Shown: piece by piece, positions 26,927 through 35,677 of the stretch | How the letters are laid out: each line of letters opens with the position of its first letter | Position numbering within the stretch: position 1 is the stretch's first letter | DNA from: Streptomyces fulvoviolaceus | Lineage (GTDB): Bacteria; Actinomycetota; Actinomycetes; Streptomycetales; Streptomycetaceae | Direction of reading: 5' to 3' | NCBI RefSeq assembly: GCF_000718165.1 | Contig: NZ_JOEY01000022.1 | Coordinates: forward strand, 1-64,000 | Length of the DNA: 64,000 bases | The notes under the pieces: model-generated | Database searches by the model: none | Told to the model about the DNA's origin: nothing | What the model saw: the letters and a program-made list of their open reading frames with translations, nothing else | Made by a program: the position numbers and the translations under genes

Positions 26927-28622
26927 CACTGGGCCTGACCTGAATGTCCACCAGGGCGTCGATCTCTGACTGCAGTGCCGCCTTGTGCCCCTCCTCGTGG
27001 ACCTTGAACTGCTCGTAGGTGCTGGAGAGTTCCCACTGCGTGGTGAACTCCTGAAGGCTGTCGGCGTGGTACTTGCTGTCCTTCAGGAACTTCACCTCCA
27101 GCACCCGCAGTCCGCGGCGCGTGCGGTCCTCGGGGTTCGAGGTGATGTAGGGCTCGAAGAAACCCGTGTCCGACGTCAGGAGCGTCGATCCGGGGATGTC
27201 CATCGAGGTGATCCGCAGCTCGACCCGGTTCCCGTACGTCGCCCTGAGGTTCTGGTAGGAGGCGATCACCGGGGCGAAGGCCTCCTTGTAGTACGGGCTG
27301 TTCTCGATCAGCTCCACGATGTTCCACGAGGTCATCGGATCCCCCGACTTGTCCCGCGGCATGAAGGCGGCCAGGCTGTTCCACGGACTGCTGATGACCG
27401 CGCGGAAACGGACTCCCCGGTCCAGCGCCTGGATGATCGGCTCGTGAAAGCGGTGCTGTGCGCTGAGGAAATACGAGGAACCGGCGTGCGCGATCAGCCG
27501 TATGGTGCTCTGCTCCTGTTTCAGAGCCGCCGTCTTCGCCTTGTTGCGGTCGTTGTTCTCGTCGGGCTTGTACACGTGCTCGATGACATACGGCAGTTCG
27601 GTGTACGGCACCGCGGCACTGCGCATGTCCGCCAGCGTCTGCCTCAGTTTGAGCGTCTGCGTGTGTTCACGGCCGAACGGGGAGGCCTCCCTGGCGGCAC
27701 GTTCCGTGGCCGCGTCGAGTACCTGTACCGCTTCCTTCGTACGGGCGCTGGTCACTCCGTCGGCCCCGCCGCCCGCGTCGAACTCGGCTGCGGCCAGGGC
27801 CGCCTGGGCGACGATGGCCACGCGATGGCCCGCACCGAGCGTCACCTGAGCGCCGAGATTGAGCAGTTCGAGCTCCGCGAGCTGCCCCTCACAGCCCTGC
27901 CGGTCGTCCGTCAGGGCCGCCAGGCGGAACCTCGCGGTGGCCAGGGCGATGCGGGCCTCGAAGACCCTCGCCTGTTTCTCCCCCTTGCTCGCGGCAAGCG
28001 CGTCCACTGCCTCCGCGAAGTAGGGCAGCGCGTCGTCCAGCGCTTTCACATCGGCGTTGACCTTCGCGACCTCCACCCGGACCCGGTGGACGGTCAGCGA
28101 GGTCTCGAGGTCGTCCGGTCCGTCCCAGAGCTCTTCGATACCCTTCTGGGCCCAGACCGCGGCGGCACGGTAGTCCTCCGCGCGCAGAGTCACGGCGCTC
28201 ATGTTGGCCAGGATGCGCGGCAGTTCCGTCGAGTGGTGACGACGGGCCCGGTCACGGGCGGTGTTGAGGACGGCCCTGGCGCGCACCAGGTCGCCCTGTC
28301 CCGCCAGTAAGGCGCCGAGCCGGTTCCACAACGCCGCGTCCTCGAACTTCTCCTCGTCGGCCTCGGCGAGTTCCATCGTCCGCAGGGTCATGTCGAGGAG
28401 GTCGTCGACCAGAGGCTTCCGCCCCAAGGCGAGACAGAGCTTGACGAGGCGGACGAGCTTGCCGACCTCCGCGGGGTCGGCGTACGCCGTCGCGTCGTCG
28501 CCGCAGATGCCGCCCACATAGCTGGTAAGGCGGTCGCCGTCTTCCGAAGGACCGCGAGTCGGCCTTCCGAGAATTCCCTCGGCGACGGATATCGCCTCGT
28601 CCAGAGTCCCGATGGGGATCAT
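26898..28622 (-). CDS. TPR-like helical repeat protein with C-terminal PLD-like domain
   Basis: A 574-residue protein. The ATG at 28622 follows GGGAGGA with 7-base spacing; frame extension upstream is not protein-like. Residues about 80-380 are helical repeats of TPR character ([36 protein letters not shown]). The last 170 residues ([47 protein letters not shown]) resemble the phospholipase-D-like effector domain attached to some actinobacterial regulators. No canonical HxK(x4)D pair is evident, so catalysis is uncertain. It lies 34 bases after the trypsin gene, in one operon, suggesting a sensor/effector pair with the protease. Confidence 0.65.
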   Translation of the reverse strand: MIPIGTLDEAISVAEGILGRPTRGPSEDGDRLTSYVGGICGDDATAYADPAEVGKLVRLVKLCLALGRKPLVDDLLDMTLRTMELAEADEEKFEDAALWNRLGALLAGQGDLVRARAVLNTARDRARRHHSTELPRILANMSAVTLRAEDYRAAAVWAQKGIEELWDGPDDLETSLTVHRVRVEVAKVNADVKALDDALPYFAEAVDALAASKGEKQARVFEARIALATARFRLAALTDDRQGCEGQLAELELLNLGAQVTLGAGHRVAIVAQAALAAAEFDAGGGADGVTSARTKEAVQVLDAATERAAREASPFGREHTQTLKLRQTLADMRSAAVPYTELPYVIEHVYKPDENNDRNKAKTAALKQEQSTIRLIAHAGSSYFLSAQHRFHEPIIQALDRGVRFRAVISSPWNSLAAFMPRDKSGDPMTSWNIVELIENSPYYKEAFAPVIASYQNLRATYGNRVELRITSMDIPGSTLLTSDTGFFEPYITSNPEDRTRRGLRVLEVKFLKDSKYHADSLQEFTTQWELSSTYEQFKVHEEGHKAALQSEIDALVDIQVRPSVRKGDVPRS

Positions 28623-28656
28623 CGACAAGTCCTCCCAGAGGGTTGTGCGGAGGGCG

Positions 28657-29406
28657 TCACCGCGTCCACTCCATCTGCACGTAGTCGTTGAGACCCTCGT
28701 CGTCGAGGAACTTGTCGACCTTGCTTCCGTTACCGGTCTGCCGCTCCGCGTCCCTTTCCCCGACGATGATGCTCTCCACGTCGCCGAGAAAACCTGCTTC
28801 CGCATGGCCATCCGCCAGCAGTCTGAGCCTGGTGATGCTGAACAGGTCGAGCGCCTCCACCACACTCCCGGCGAAGATCTCGTCGCTCTCCGCCCAGATA
28901 CGGTCCTGCGGCTCGACGATCACCCCGAGTGCGACGGGAGGCACGGCGCCCGCCCCGCGCTCCACGGGACTGCCGGCGAAGGGCGCGTGGTCCTTGCGGA
29001 GTTCACAGCTCAGCCGTAACGCCTTGGCCACGAGGTCGGAGGTCCTGCGGTAGAGGGCGTCGGGATCGACGACGCTGCCCGTGGGAGGCTTCTCCTGGGC
29101 GGGGAACCGGTACGTCGCCGTCCAGGACTCGCCCCTCCTCGCCTTGCCGAAAGAGACCCGGGGAGGCAGCGCGTCGTCGTCGCCGAGCACGAGCCGCAGC
29201 AGCGCGAGATCCGAGGTCTTGTTGTACAGCGGGACGACGACCGGTGTGCCGTCCGTGAGGCTGAGCCGGCTGTGGTCCTGCTCGGTGGGCATGTGCCCGC
29301 CCAGGCAGTGGGTCGCCGTCAACGCGAACTTCCGCGTGAGACGTAACGCCGAACCCAGCCGCTCGCGCTCCTTGAAGATGTCGATCAGATACTCGTTCTG
29401 CAGCAC
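28657..29406 (-). CDS. Trypsin-like serine protease, cytoplasmic
   Basis: About 249 residues from the GTG at 29406 (GGGGG 8 bases before); a TTG at 29463 is the alternative. A trypsin fold is suggested by LTATHCLGG (His33), TSDLALLRL (Asp66) and PFAGSPVE (Ser146, replacing the usual GDSGGP). No signal peptide or pro-region. Intracellular trypsin-like domains with a short GSP motif are frequent in actinobacterial conflict and signalling systems next to TPR or NTPase partners. It is followed by the TPR/PLD-like gene and preceded by a membrane protein gene. Likely trigger and substrate are unknown. Confidence 0.68.
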   Translation of the reverse strand: MLQNEYLIDIFKERERLGSALRLTRKFALTATHCLGGHMPTEQDHSRLSLTDGTPVVVPLYNKTSDLALLRLVLGDDDALPPRVSFGKARRGESWTATYRFPAQEKPPTGSVVDPDALYRRTSDLVAKALRLSCELRKDHAPFAGSPVERGAGAVPPVALGVIVEPQDRIWAESDEIFAGSVVEALDLFSITRLRLLADGHAEAGFLGDVESIIVGERDAERQTGNGSKVDKFLDDEGLNDYVQMEWTR

Positions 29407-29471
29407 CGGTCGATACCCCCGTATCCCCCGTGGTGCGCCGTCGCGCTTCGCCCGAAATTCCAAGGATAGCT

Positions 29472-30026
29472 CTACGGAAGAGCATTGTCTTCGGAAGAGT
29501 TTTCGACACTCTTCCTTTTCTTTCCATGTACATCGATGTGCACGAGATCCAGAAGTGCGCGATCGGCTTCTTTCGAATCACGAACGCACTGGAGAAACAC
29601 CTGCCACTTGGCGTCCTTGTCGCTCTGCAGACGCAGACCGACGTCCCGCTCGTGCCACGCCTCCCACGCCCTCATCCAATTCTGGATCTCCGCGAAGGCC
29701 TTTTCGCAGGCCCCGCGGAGCTTCTCGGAGCTGTAGATCTCGATCCGGGCCGTGAGCAGTTGGGCCGAGCCCCTGGCCTCGTCCCTTCGCCCCCGGCTCT
29801 CGGGAAGCCGCCCGGTCCGCTCCGCGTGCGCCCGCATCCGGGCGAACCGGTGAATCGTGGCCATCATGTCGTCGTACGTGTCGACCCGCCGGTCCCACAT
29901 ACGGCGTTCGCGGTCCCGCCGGTCCGTCGCCCGCTGCGTCAGCAGGGCGGCCGTGATGGAGGCGCTCGCACCCACCACGGCCCCGATCAGCGCGGCAACG
30001 GCGGTGACGGTCACGGCGCCCATCAT
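29472..30026 (-). CDS. Small membrane protein with one N-terminal helix
   Basis: A 184-residue hypothetical protein. Residues 5-30 are a hydrophobic helix (VAALIGAVVGASASITAALL); the rest is a charged, helix-rich cytoplasmic domain with coiled-coil character (RATDRRDRERRMWDRRVDTY). I do not recognise a family beyond resemblance to Streptomyces membrane proteins of this layout. It is 65 bases upstream of the protease gene on the same strand, so it may head the operon. The start codon is not fixed by a clear ribosome site. Confidence 0.6.
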   Translation of the reverse strand: MMGAVTVTAVAALIGAVVGASASITAALLTQRATDRRDRERRMWDRRVDTYDDMMATIHRFARMRAHAERTGRLPESRGRRDEARGSAQLLTARIEIYSSEKLRGACEKAFAEIQNWMRAWEAWHERDVGLRLQSDKDAKWQVFLQCVRDSKEADRALLDLVHIDVHGKKRKSVENSSEDNALP

Positions 30027-30381
30027 GGCGCAGGCCAGCGACCCAGGGAACGCCCCTGACGTGCTGCGGACCCCGCGAAAGCCTCACCCCGTCAGGGCGA
30101 GCCACCCCGCCCCGAGCAGCGTCACACCCGCCGGCACCGCCGGCATCAGCCTCCTGCTCGGGCTCACCGCGCTGTTCCAGGCGGACGGCGCGTGCGGCGC
30201 CTCGGTGGCCGAACCGGCCTGGCCCGCCGCCCGCGAAGCCGGCCTGGGCCGCGCCGAGTGAACACCCCGCCTCGACGACGTGACGAGCCCGCAGAAACGT
30301 TCTTGAAGTTCCGCACGCGGCCCTTCCGCCCCTCCCGCACCCGCTAGCCTCGAAAGTCACGCAAGGTGAACGGGGGTTGCC
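30027..30381. other. Intergenic region with a possible exporter-gene remnant
   Basis: This is 355 bases between divergent genes, with no intact gene. On the minus strand, ending at a TGA (30084-30086), a short frame reads VTLLGAGWLALTG, which looks like the C-terminal helix of a LysE/RhtB-type exporter. Nothing convincing precedes it, so at best it is a remnant. The right end, including TAGCCT near 30346, probably carries the promoter of the 977-residue gene. Confidence 0.3.
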
Positions 30382-33315
30382 ATGGCGCGCGATGATCGCG
30401 GGATCCCGCCGGAGTGCCGTAAGGGCCATGCCGGCATGCCGGAGACCGGCGCCGGGTTCGATCTCCAGGATCAACTCGAGATCCTCATCCAGGAGTTCCG
30501 CACGAGCGAGCCGCCGATGCCGGTGTTCGTCGTGCACGCGCAGGAGACCGCGGACGACGACGCGGTGGCTGCCCTGGTCCGGCAGCTGTACCGGGGCCAG
30601 GGCGCGCACGGCACGCGCTGCGCGGTGGCGCAGGTCGCGTACGAGGGCGACACACAGGTCCGCAAGGCCGCGGCGATGGTGCGCGCGTTGAGCGACCCGA
30701 AGAAGTGGGGCGGCCCGAAGGCGGTCTACCGGCGGTACGCGTTCCCGCGACTGCGGCTGGTGCACGCCATCGCCGACGCGGTCAAGAAGCTCGAGAGCGA
30801 GAGCGGCGGCTGGACCGCCCCCGGCCCCGACCGGCCGGAGCCGGCGCAGGAGCACCGCCAGCGCCTGCTCAACCAGCTGGCCACGCAGCGCTGGCGGCCG
30901 AAGGACACCCCGCGTTGGCGCTCGGGCCTGCCCCTGTTCGACATGGCGCACATCCTCCCGGCGAGCCTGGTGACCGTGCTCGCCGCGCTCCTGGCCCGCA
31001 GCGACTGGTACGTGGCGGCGGCCTCGGGGCTCGGCTTCCTCGTGCTGCTGACGGTCCTGAACTACGTCCTGCCGGGGCGGGCGCCGATCTTCCTGTGGCT
31101 GCGCCGGGAGAGCCGCTGGTTCATGACCACGACCTTCCTCAGGACCGCGGACCATGAGGACTCGACCGAGGTCTCGCTGCTGCGTCCGGTGCGTTCCTGG
31201 AAGGCGATCGCGGCCCGGGCGTACGCCGTGGCGCAGGCGCTCAAGGCGGGCGACGACTTCCACCTCCAGCTGTGCGTGCTGGCCCTGCGGGAGGACCTGC
31301 GGGACAACCACCGCCGCTGGAGCTGGGACCTGCGCGGCTTCAAGCGCCCGCGCCCGCCCGTGCTGTTCCTGCCCCACGCGGACGCGGACAACGGCGGCCT
31401 GGCGTTCATCCGGGCGGTCAGTGACGTGCGCAGCCGGCGCAGCGAACTCGACCCGCTGCTCGTCTACGCCGCCGTGCGCTCGGAGGACGTACAGGGGCTG
31501 CAGCGCGACGAAGGACAGACGACGCCCCCCGCGGATCCCCCGCCGCCCGGGTTCAGCGACCGGCTGCGCAGGTGGTACCGGGAGTGGGCACGCGATCTGC
31601 GGGCCGAGCAGTCGCCCAGCCGTGAGCGGGCCGTACTGCCCTGGGTGATGAAGATCCCGCTGCCGCACGACCAGTTGAAGCCGCTCGAAGGCCGGCCCCG
31701 GCACGGGAGGGCGGCCGGCGGGCCGACCCTCGCCCGTCTGGTGTGGGCCCTGCACACGCTGGTCCTGGTGATCGCCCTGACGACCGCGGGAACGATCATG
31801 CGGGCCGAGTCACTGCACGACCGCTACTGTTCCGCGTCCGTGCTGACAGCCAACCAGGACACCTGGCTCGAGCCGGCGCCCGACGGCGGCACGGAGTGCA
31901 TAGGCATCGCGACGGACGGCGTGCGTTTCTCCCACTGGCTGCCCGCGTCGAAGACGGGCGTCGACGCCAAGAACTCGTCCGGCGTCGGCGAACCGCCCTG
32001 GACCGTGGCCCAGTTGGAGCAGCTCATCGCGGAGCAGAACGCGGACATCGCCGGTCCCCCGGCCCAGAAATACGTCACCGTCGTCTACGCCGGCCCGCTC
32101 AGCCCCGACCCGTCGGAGGGCTCCTCACTCGTGAAGGGCGCCGAGGAACTGGGGGGCGTCTATCTGGCCCAGACCGTCATCAACGAGAACTCCTCCACGA
32201 AGCTGCGCGTCCTCGTGGCGAACGGCGGAGTGGACCTGGACCACCAGACGGAGATGGCGAGGGCGATCGCCGCGTACGCCGCCCGCGACCCGAGCGTGGT
32301 GGGCGTGGTCGGCACCGGCCGCGACCTCAAGTCGAGCCGGACGACCACCCGCATCCTCATGGAGGCGGGACTGCCGATCGTCTCCGGCACGAACTCCGCC
32401 ACCTATCTGCCCCGTGAGTTCGCCAACTGGTTCAGCCTGGCCGCCACGGACGAGTGGCAGACCAGGCAACTCGGCCTGATCGCCACCCAGTTACGCACCC
32501 CGGGCAAGAAGCAGTACGCGCTGGTCCTGGCCCGTGACACGGCGAAGACCGACGACCGCTACACCTCCGAACAGGCGTACTACGGCCAGGAGATGCTCGA
32601 CCAGCGCGGCTTCACCCTGCTGAAGCAGCGCCGCTACACGCTCAGCGGCGGCACCCCCGAACTCCGTCAGCACGCCCAGGAGATCTGCGGCGGCGACCAC
32701 GTCCCGTCCGTGATCTACTTCGCCGGCCGCGTCGAGGACGTCGAACCCCTGATGACCCAGCTGGGCACCGAAACGGGCTGCGCCGGCAAGCCCCTGGCCA
32801 TTCTCACCGGCGACGACCTCTCCAAGGCCGACTTCACCCGGGGCGAGAGTGCCGTCGCTCCGGCGCCCGGGGTCACGCTCTACCACGCGGCGCTGGCGGA
32901 GCTGGAGAAGGCCGCCGACAGGACGAACTTCTATGTGAACGCCAAGGAATACCTGCCGGGTCTGGAGAAGCAGACCGTGCGCTACGACAGCCCCGCCGTG
33001 GCCAGCGGCCAGACCGCCCTGGCCCACGACGCGACCCGCGCCCTGTACTGGGCGGCCACCCTCAAGGGCAGTCCCCAGAGCCGCGCCGCGACCTGGGTGA
33101 ACCTGCGCACCGTCCGTATCGAGGGCATGGCCACCGGCGTCATCGACTTCACCGACGCCCCGCTGTACCGCGACCGCACCGGCCACAGCATCGTCCTCAA
33201 GGTGGTCCGCCGCACTCGTGAGGGCACCTCCGAGACGGGCGTGCTGTGCAGCCGCATGGCCGGGGAGACCAAACCCCTCACGGTGAAGGAGTGCGCGATC
33301 GACGGGCCGGGGTGA
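30382..33315 (+). CDS. Large membrane-anchored receptor-like protein with extracytoplasmic type-1 periplasmic-binding domain
   Basis: A 977-residue fusion. The N-terminal roughly 185 residues are cytoplasmic (VFVVHAQETADDDAVAALV, KKWGGPKAVYRRYAFPRLR). Two helices lie at about 190-232, a second cytoplasmic segment at about 235-445, and a third helix at about 448-473. From about 565 there is a Leu/Ile/Val-binding-type domain (YVTVVYAGPLSP, VVGVVGTGRDLKSSRTTTRI, SGTNSATYLP). No permease or ATPase gene is adjacent, so it looks like a sensor rather than an importer. The cytoplasmic part has no family I can name; an inactive STAND-like or signalling role is only a guess. Confidence 0.75.
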   Translation: MARDDRGIPPECRKGHAGMPETGAGFDLQDQLEILIQEFRTSEPPMPVFVVHAQETADDDAVAALVRQLYRGQGAHGTRCAVAQVAYEGDTQVRKAAAMVRALSDPKKWGGPKAVYRRYAFPRLRLVHAIADAVKKLESESGGWTAPGPDRPEPAQEHRQRLLNQLATQRWRPKDTPRWRSGLPLFDMAHILPASLVTVLAALLARSDWYVAAASGLGFLVLLTVLNYVLPGRAPIFLWLRRESRWFMTTTFLRTADHEDSTEVSLLRPVRSWKAIAARAYAVAQALKAGDDFHLQLCVLALREDLRDNHRRWSWDLRGFKRPRPPVLFLPHADADNGGLAFIRAVSDVRSRRSELDPLLVYAAVRSEDVQGLQRDEGQTTPPADPPPPGFSDRLRRWYREWARDLRAEQSPSRERAVLPWVMKIPLPHDQLKPLEGRPRHGRAAGGPTLARLVWALHTLVLVIALTTAGTIMRAESLHDRYCSASVLTANQDTWLEPAPDGGTECIGIATDGVRFSHWLPASKTGVDAKNSSGVGEPPWTVAQLEQLIAEQNADIAGPPAQKYVTVVYAGPLSPDPSEGSSLVKGAEELGGVYLAQTVINENSSTKLRVLVANGGVDLDHQTEMARAIAAYAARDPSVVGVVGTGRDLKSSRTTTRILMEAGLPIVSGTNSATYLPREFANWFSLAATDEWQTRQLGLIATQLRTPGKKQYALVLARDTAKTDDRYTSEQAYYGQEMLDQRGFTLLKQRRYTLSGGTPELRQHAQEICGGDHVPSVIYFAGRVEDVEPLMTQLGTETGCAGKPLAILTGDDLSKADFTRGESAVAPAPGVTLYHAALAELEKAADRTNFYVNAKEYLPGLEKQTVRYDSPAVASGQTALAHDATRALYWAATLKGSPQSRAATWVNLRTVRIEGMATGVIDFTDAPLYRDRTGHSIVLKVVRRTREGTSETGVLCSRMAGETKPLTVKECAIDGPG

Positions 33316-33503
33316 CGTGCCGTAGGGGACCGGTCAGGCCGTCGGTGACCTCCTCGGGGTGGGCAGCACGGCCCGGTCGACGGCGGGGCGCACCGGTTCG
33401 AGGGAGACTCCCTGCGGGACTCACCCCGAACACCTCTTCGCCTCGCACCACATCTTCACAGCGCACCAAGCAGCCTCGGCGGAGTCCTGTGCGGTAGGGC
33501 GAC

Positions 33504-33613
33504 GCCCTGAAGGGGCGCGGGGCCGTATCGATATGCGGCTCCGCCGCGATGGGGGTCCCCCCGCTCGAGCGCAGCCGAGAGTGGGGGAGCGACCAGCCAC
33601 GATGGCGCCGCAG
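33504..33613 (+). repeat. Interspersed palindromic repeat, copy 5 (long form with inserted second element)
   Basis: AGGGGCGCGGGGCCGTATCG is followed by ATATGCGGCTCCGCCGCGAT. A second common element (from GGGGGTCCCCCCGCTCGAGC to GTGGGGGAG) is inserted before the conserved GCGACCAGCCAC end. It occupies most of the 350-base gap 33316-33665; the remainder (33316-33503) shows no gene. Confidence 0.8.
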
Positions 33614-33665
33614 ACGACCGACGGCATATCGCGGCACATACAACGGAGCGCTTAGCGTTGCGCGC

Positions 33666-34430
33666 ATGGCCCCTGACTCGACGCGGGACTTCTACGACGA
33701 CCTGGCCCCCGACTACCACCTGATCTTCCAGGACTGGGACGCGAGCATGGCGTACCAGGCAACGGTCCTGGACGAGCTCGTCCGCGCGCGGCTGGGCGCG
33801 GGGCCGCGCAGGATCCTCGACTGTTCCTGCGGAATCGGCACCCAGGCGATCGGGCTGGCCCTGAGCGGGCACGAGGTCGTCGGCAGCGATCTGAGCCCCC
33901 GGGCCGCCGCACGCGCCACGGCCGAGGCGGCCGCACGGGGCGCCACCCTCCCGACGGCCGCCGCGGACATGCGGCACCTGCCGTTCGTGTCGTCCGTCTT
34001 CGACGTGGTCGTCTGCGCCGACAACGCGCTCCCGCACCTGCTGTCCGCGCAGGACGTCACCGCGGCCCTGCGCGGTATGCGCCGCGTCCTGCGCGAGGAC
34101 GGACTGCTGCTGCTCACCGTCCGGTCCTACAACGGGACCCGGCCCACCTCCACACCGCCCCAGGTCTCGCAGACCCCCGACGGCAGGGTGATCACCTTCC
34201 AGCTGTGGCACTGGCACGAGGACGGCGAGCGCTACGACCTGGAGCACATCCAGCTCATCCCGGCGGCCGACACATGGACGGCTCGGGCCCGCCGTACGAC
34301 CTACTGGGCCCTGAACCGCGACCAGTTGACGGAGTTCGCCGCCGAGGCCGGCTTCACCGACCTCAGTTGGCACACACCGGAGTCCACCGGCTTCTACCAA
34401 CCCGTGCTCACGGCACGGGTTGGCATCTGA
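33666..34430 (+). CDS. Class I SAM-dependent methyltransferase
   Basis: A 254-residue methyltransferase. An N-terminal FYDDLAPDYHLIF cap is followed by the SAM motif ILDCSCGIGTQAIGLA, VVGSDLSPRA and VCADNALPHL. The ATG at 33666 has no clear ribosome site, but TAGCGT sits 7 bases before it, a layout typical of leaderless Streptomyces transcripts. It resembles the glycine/sarcosine N-methyltransferase-like group, which is too broad to name a substrate. It ends 10 bases before the convergent GH5 gene. Confidence 0.88.
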   Translation: MAPDSTRDFYDDLAPDYHLIFQDWDASMAYQATVLDELVRARLGAGPRRILDCSCGIGTQAIGLALSGHEVVGSDLSPRAAARATAEAAARGATLPTAAADMRHLPFVSSVFDVVVCADNALPHLLSAQDVTAALRGMRRVLREDGLLLLTVRSYNGTRPTSTPPQVSQTPDGRVITFQLWHWHEDGERYDLEHIQLIPAADTWTARARRTTYWALNRDQLTEFAAEAGFTDLSWHTPESTGFYQPVLTARVGI

Positions 34431-34440
34431 AGCACGACTC

Positions 34441-35496
34441 TCAGCCCTCGACAGGCTTCCCGCGCCCCCAGCCCCACGCGAGCCGGTCCGCACCGGACTG
34501 GTTGGTGGTGGCCAGCCACGGACGGTTCGGGTCGCCGACGAGGGTCTGCAGGGAGTACGTGTCGTCGGTGCGCAGACCCGGCCAGTACACCGAGCCCATC
34601 TTGAGCTCGCGGAAGGTGTCGGTGACGGCCTGGAGGTAGTTGATGAAGTTGTCGTCCGGGGTCTTCACGTTGTAGTTCAGGCCGGTCGTCATCGGGGATC
34701 CGAACTCGTCCGCCACGGTCCGGTTCGCGCAGTCGCCGATGCGCACCTTGAGGTCGGCGACCCACTCGTCGTAGGTGGCGTACGACTTCCAGAAGCCGTA
34801 GTGGTGAAGGGACAGGTAGGTGCCCTTCAGGCGCGGGTCGGCGCAGACGGTGGTGACGTGGTCGTTGTAGCCGGCGCCGCTGACGAACACGCGGTTGCGC
34901 GGCACCGACGGGTAGGTCTGCAGCCACTTCGCGGCTATGTCGGCCCACTCGGTGTCGGTGTAGCCGTGCGGCTCGTTCATCGGCTCGAAGTAGACCCGCG
35001 GGTCGTTCTTGTACGCCTTGACGACGGTGTTCCACATGGGCCAGTAGGTGGCCTCGTCGTCGATGAAGCCGTCCTTGCGGTCCCCCGTCCCCTCCCAGTA
35101 GGACACGATGACCTTGAAGCCCTGGTCGGATGCCGCGTCGATGACCCCGCGGTACGACTTCCAGTACGCGCCGTTGACCGTGTACGGGTTGATGGGCAGC
35201 CGTACGGTGTTGGCGCCGAGGTTGGCGCGGAACGCCGCGATGATCCGGGTCGCCTTGGCGTAGGTCTGCTTGTAGGTGTCGGAGGTCGACAGGCCCGACA
35301 GCTGGAGCAGGTCGTCGGCGAAGTTGTCGCGCGGGTCGGCCCAGTTCACGCCCTTGAACTGGGTCGTGTCGGTGGCCGGGGCGGCGGAGGCGGGGCTGCC
35401 GACGAGGGTCGCACCGGTGACCGCGGCGATCGCGACCGCGACGCAGGCGGCACGCAGCCGGGGCGTGAAGCGGGTGGTGGTGGGGGTCTTGCGCAT
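34441..35496 (-). CDS. Secreted GH5 endoglucanase/mannanase-like enzyme
   Basis: A 351-residue secreted enzyme. The ATG at 35496 (GAAAGG 8 bases before) gives a signal peptide ending near GSPASA. The GH5 barrel has VRLPINPYTV, the acid/base Glu in FEPMNEPHG and the nucleophile Glu in VADEFGSPM. There is no carbohydrate-binding module. It is divergent from a LacI regulator, with two palindromic operators between them; the nearer one starts 24 bases before the GH5 start codon, well placed for repression. Substrate is probably a beta-glucan or beta-mannan. Confidence 0.92.
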   Translation of the reverse strand: MRKTPTTTRFTPRLRAACVAVAIAAVTGATLVGSPASAAPATDTTQFKGVNWADPRDNFADDLLQLSGLSTSDTYKQTYAKATRIIAAFRANLGANTVRLPINPYTVNGAYWKSYRGVIDAASDQGFKVIVSYWEGTGDRKDGFIDDEATYWPMWNTVVKAYKNDPRVYFEPMNEPHGYTDTEWADIAAKWLQTYPSVPRNRVFVSGAGYNDHVTTVCADPRLKGTYLSLHHYGFWKSYATYDEWVADLKVRIGDCANRTVADEFGSPMTTGLNYNVKTPDDNFINYLQAVTDTFRELKMGSVYWPGLRTDDTYSLQTLVGDPNRPWLATTNQSGADRLAWGWGRGKPVEG

Positions 35497-35519
35497 CAAC
35501 TTGCCCTTTCGGAATCGAG

Positions 35520-35537
35520 CATGTTTACGTAAACATG
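35520..35537. promoter_or_regulatory. LacI-type operator 1
   Basis: A perfect 18-base palindrome, CATGTTTACGTAAACATG, between the divergent GH5 and LacI genes. The core GTTTACGTAAAC with central CG is typical of LacI-family operators. Confidence 0.85.
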
Positions 35538-35556
35538 AGGGCCGGAGCGGAAGCGA

Positions 35557-35570
35557 TGTTTACGTAAACG
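35557..35570. promoter_or_regulatory. LacI-type operator 2
   Basis: TGTTTACGTAAACG shares the same 12-base core as operator 1, with its centre 35 bases away. Paired sites suggest cooperative binding by a LacI dimer of dimers, or control of each divergent promoter separately. Confidence 0.82.
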
Positions 35571-35677
35571 TGGCGGCGCCGGAATCGTGGCATCCACCCC
35601 GGCGGCCGTCAAGGTTTCCCACACGTAACATCCGGTGCGTCACTCAACGGGTTCCGGACCGAACAAAGGGGGCACCA

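Noticed and set aside
29857..30261. A 134-codon plus-strand frame opposite the small membrane protein
   Set aside because: Ser/Arg-rich antisense translation without a ribosome site; the minus-strand gene has a real hydrophobic helix.
25449..34430. A prophage or insertion sequence explaining the accessory island
   Set aside because: No integrase, transposase, attachment repeat, capsid or lysis gene is seen between 25 and 34 kb.
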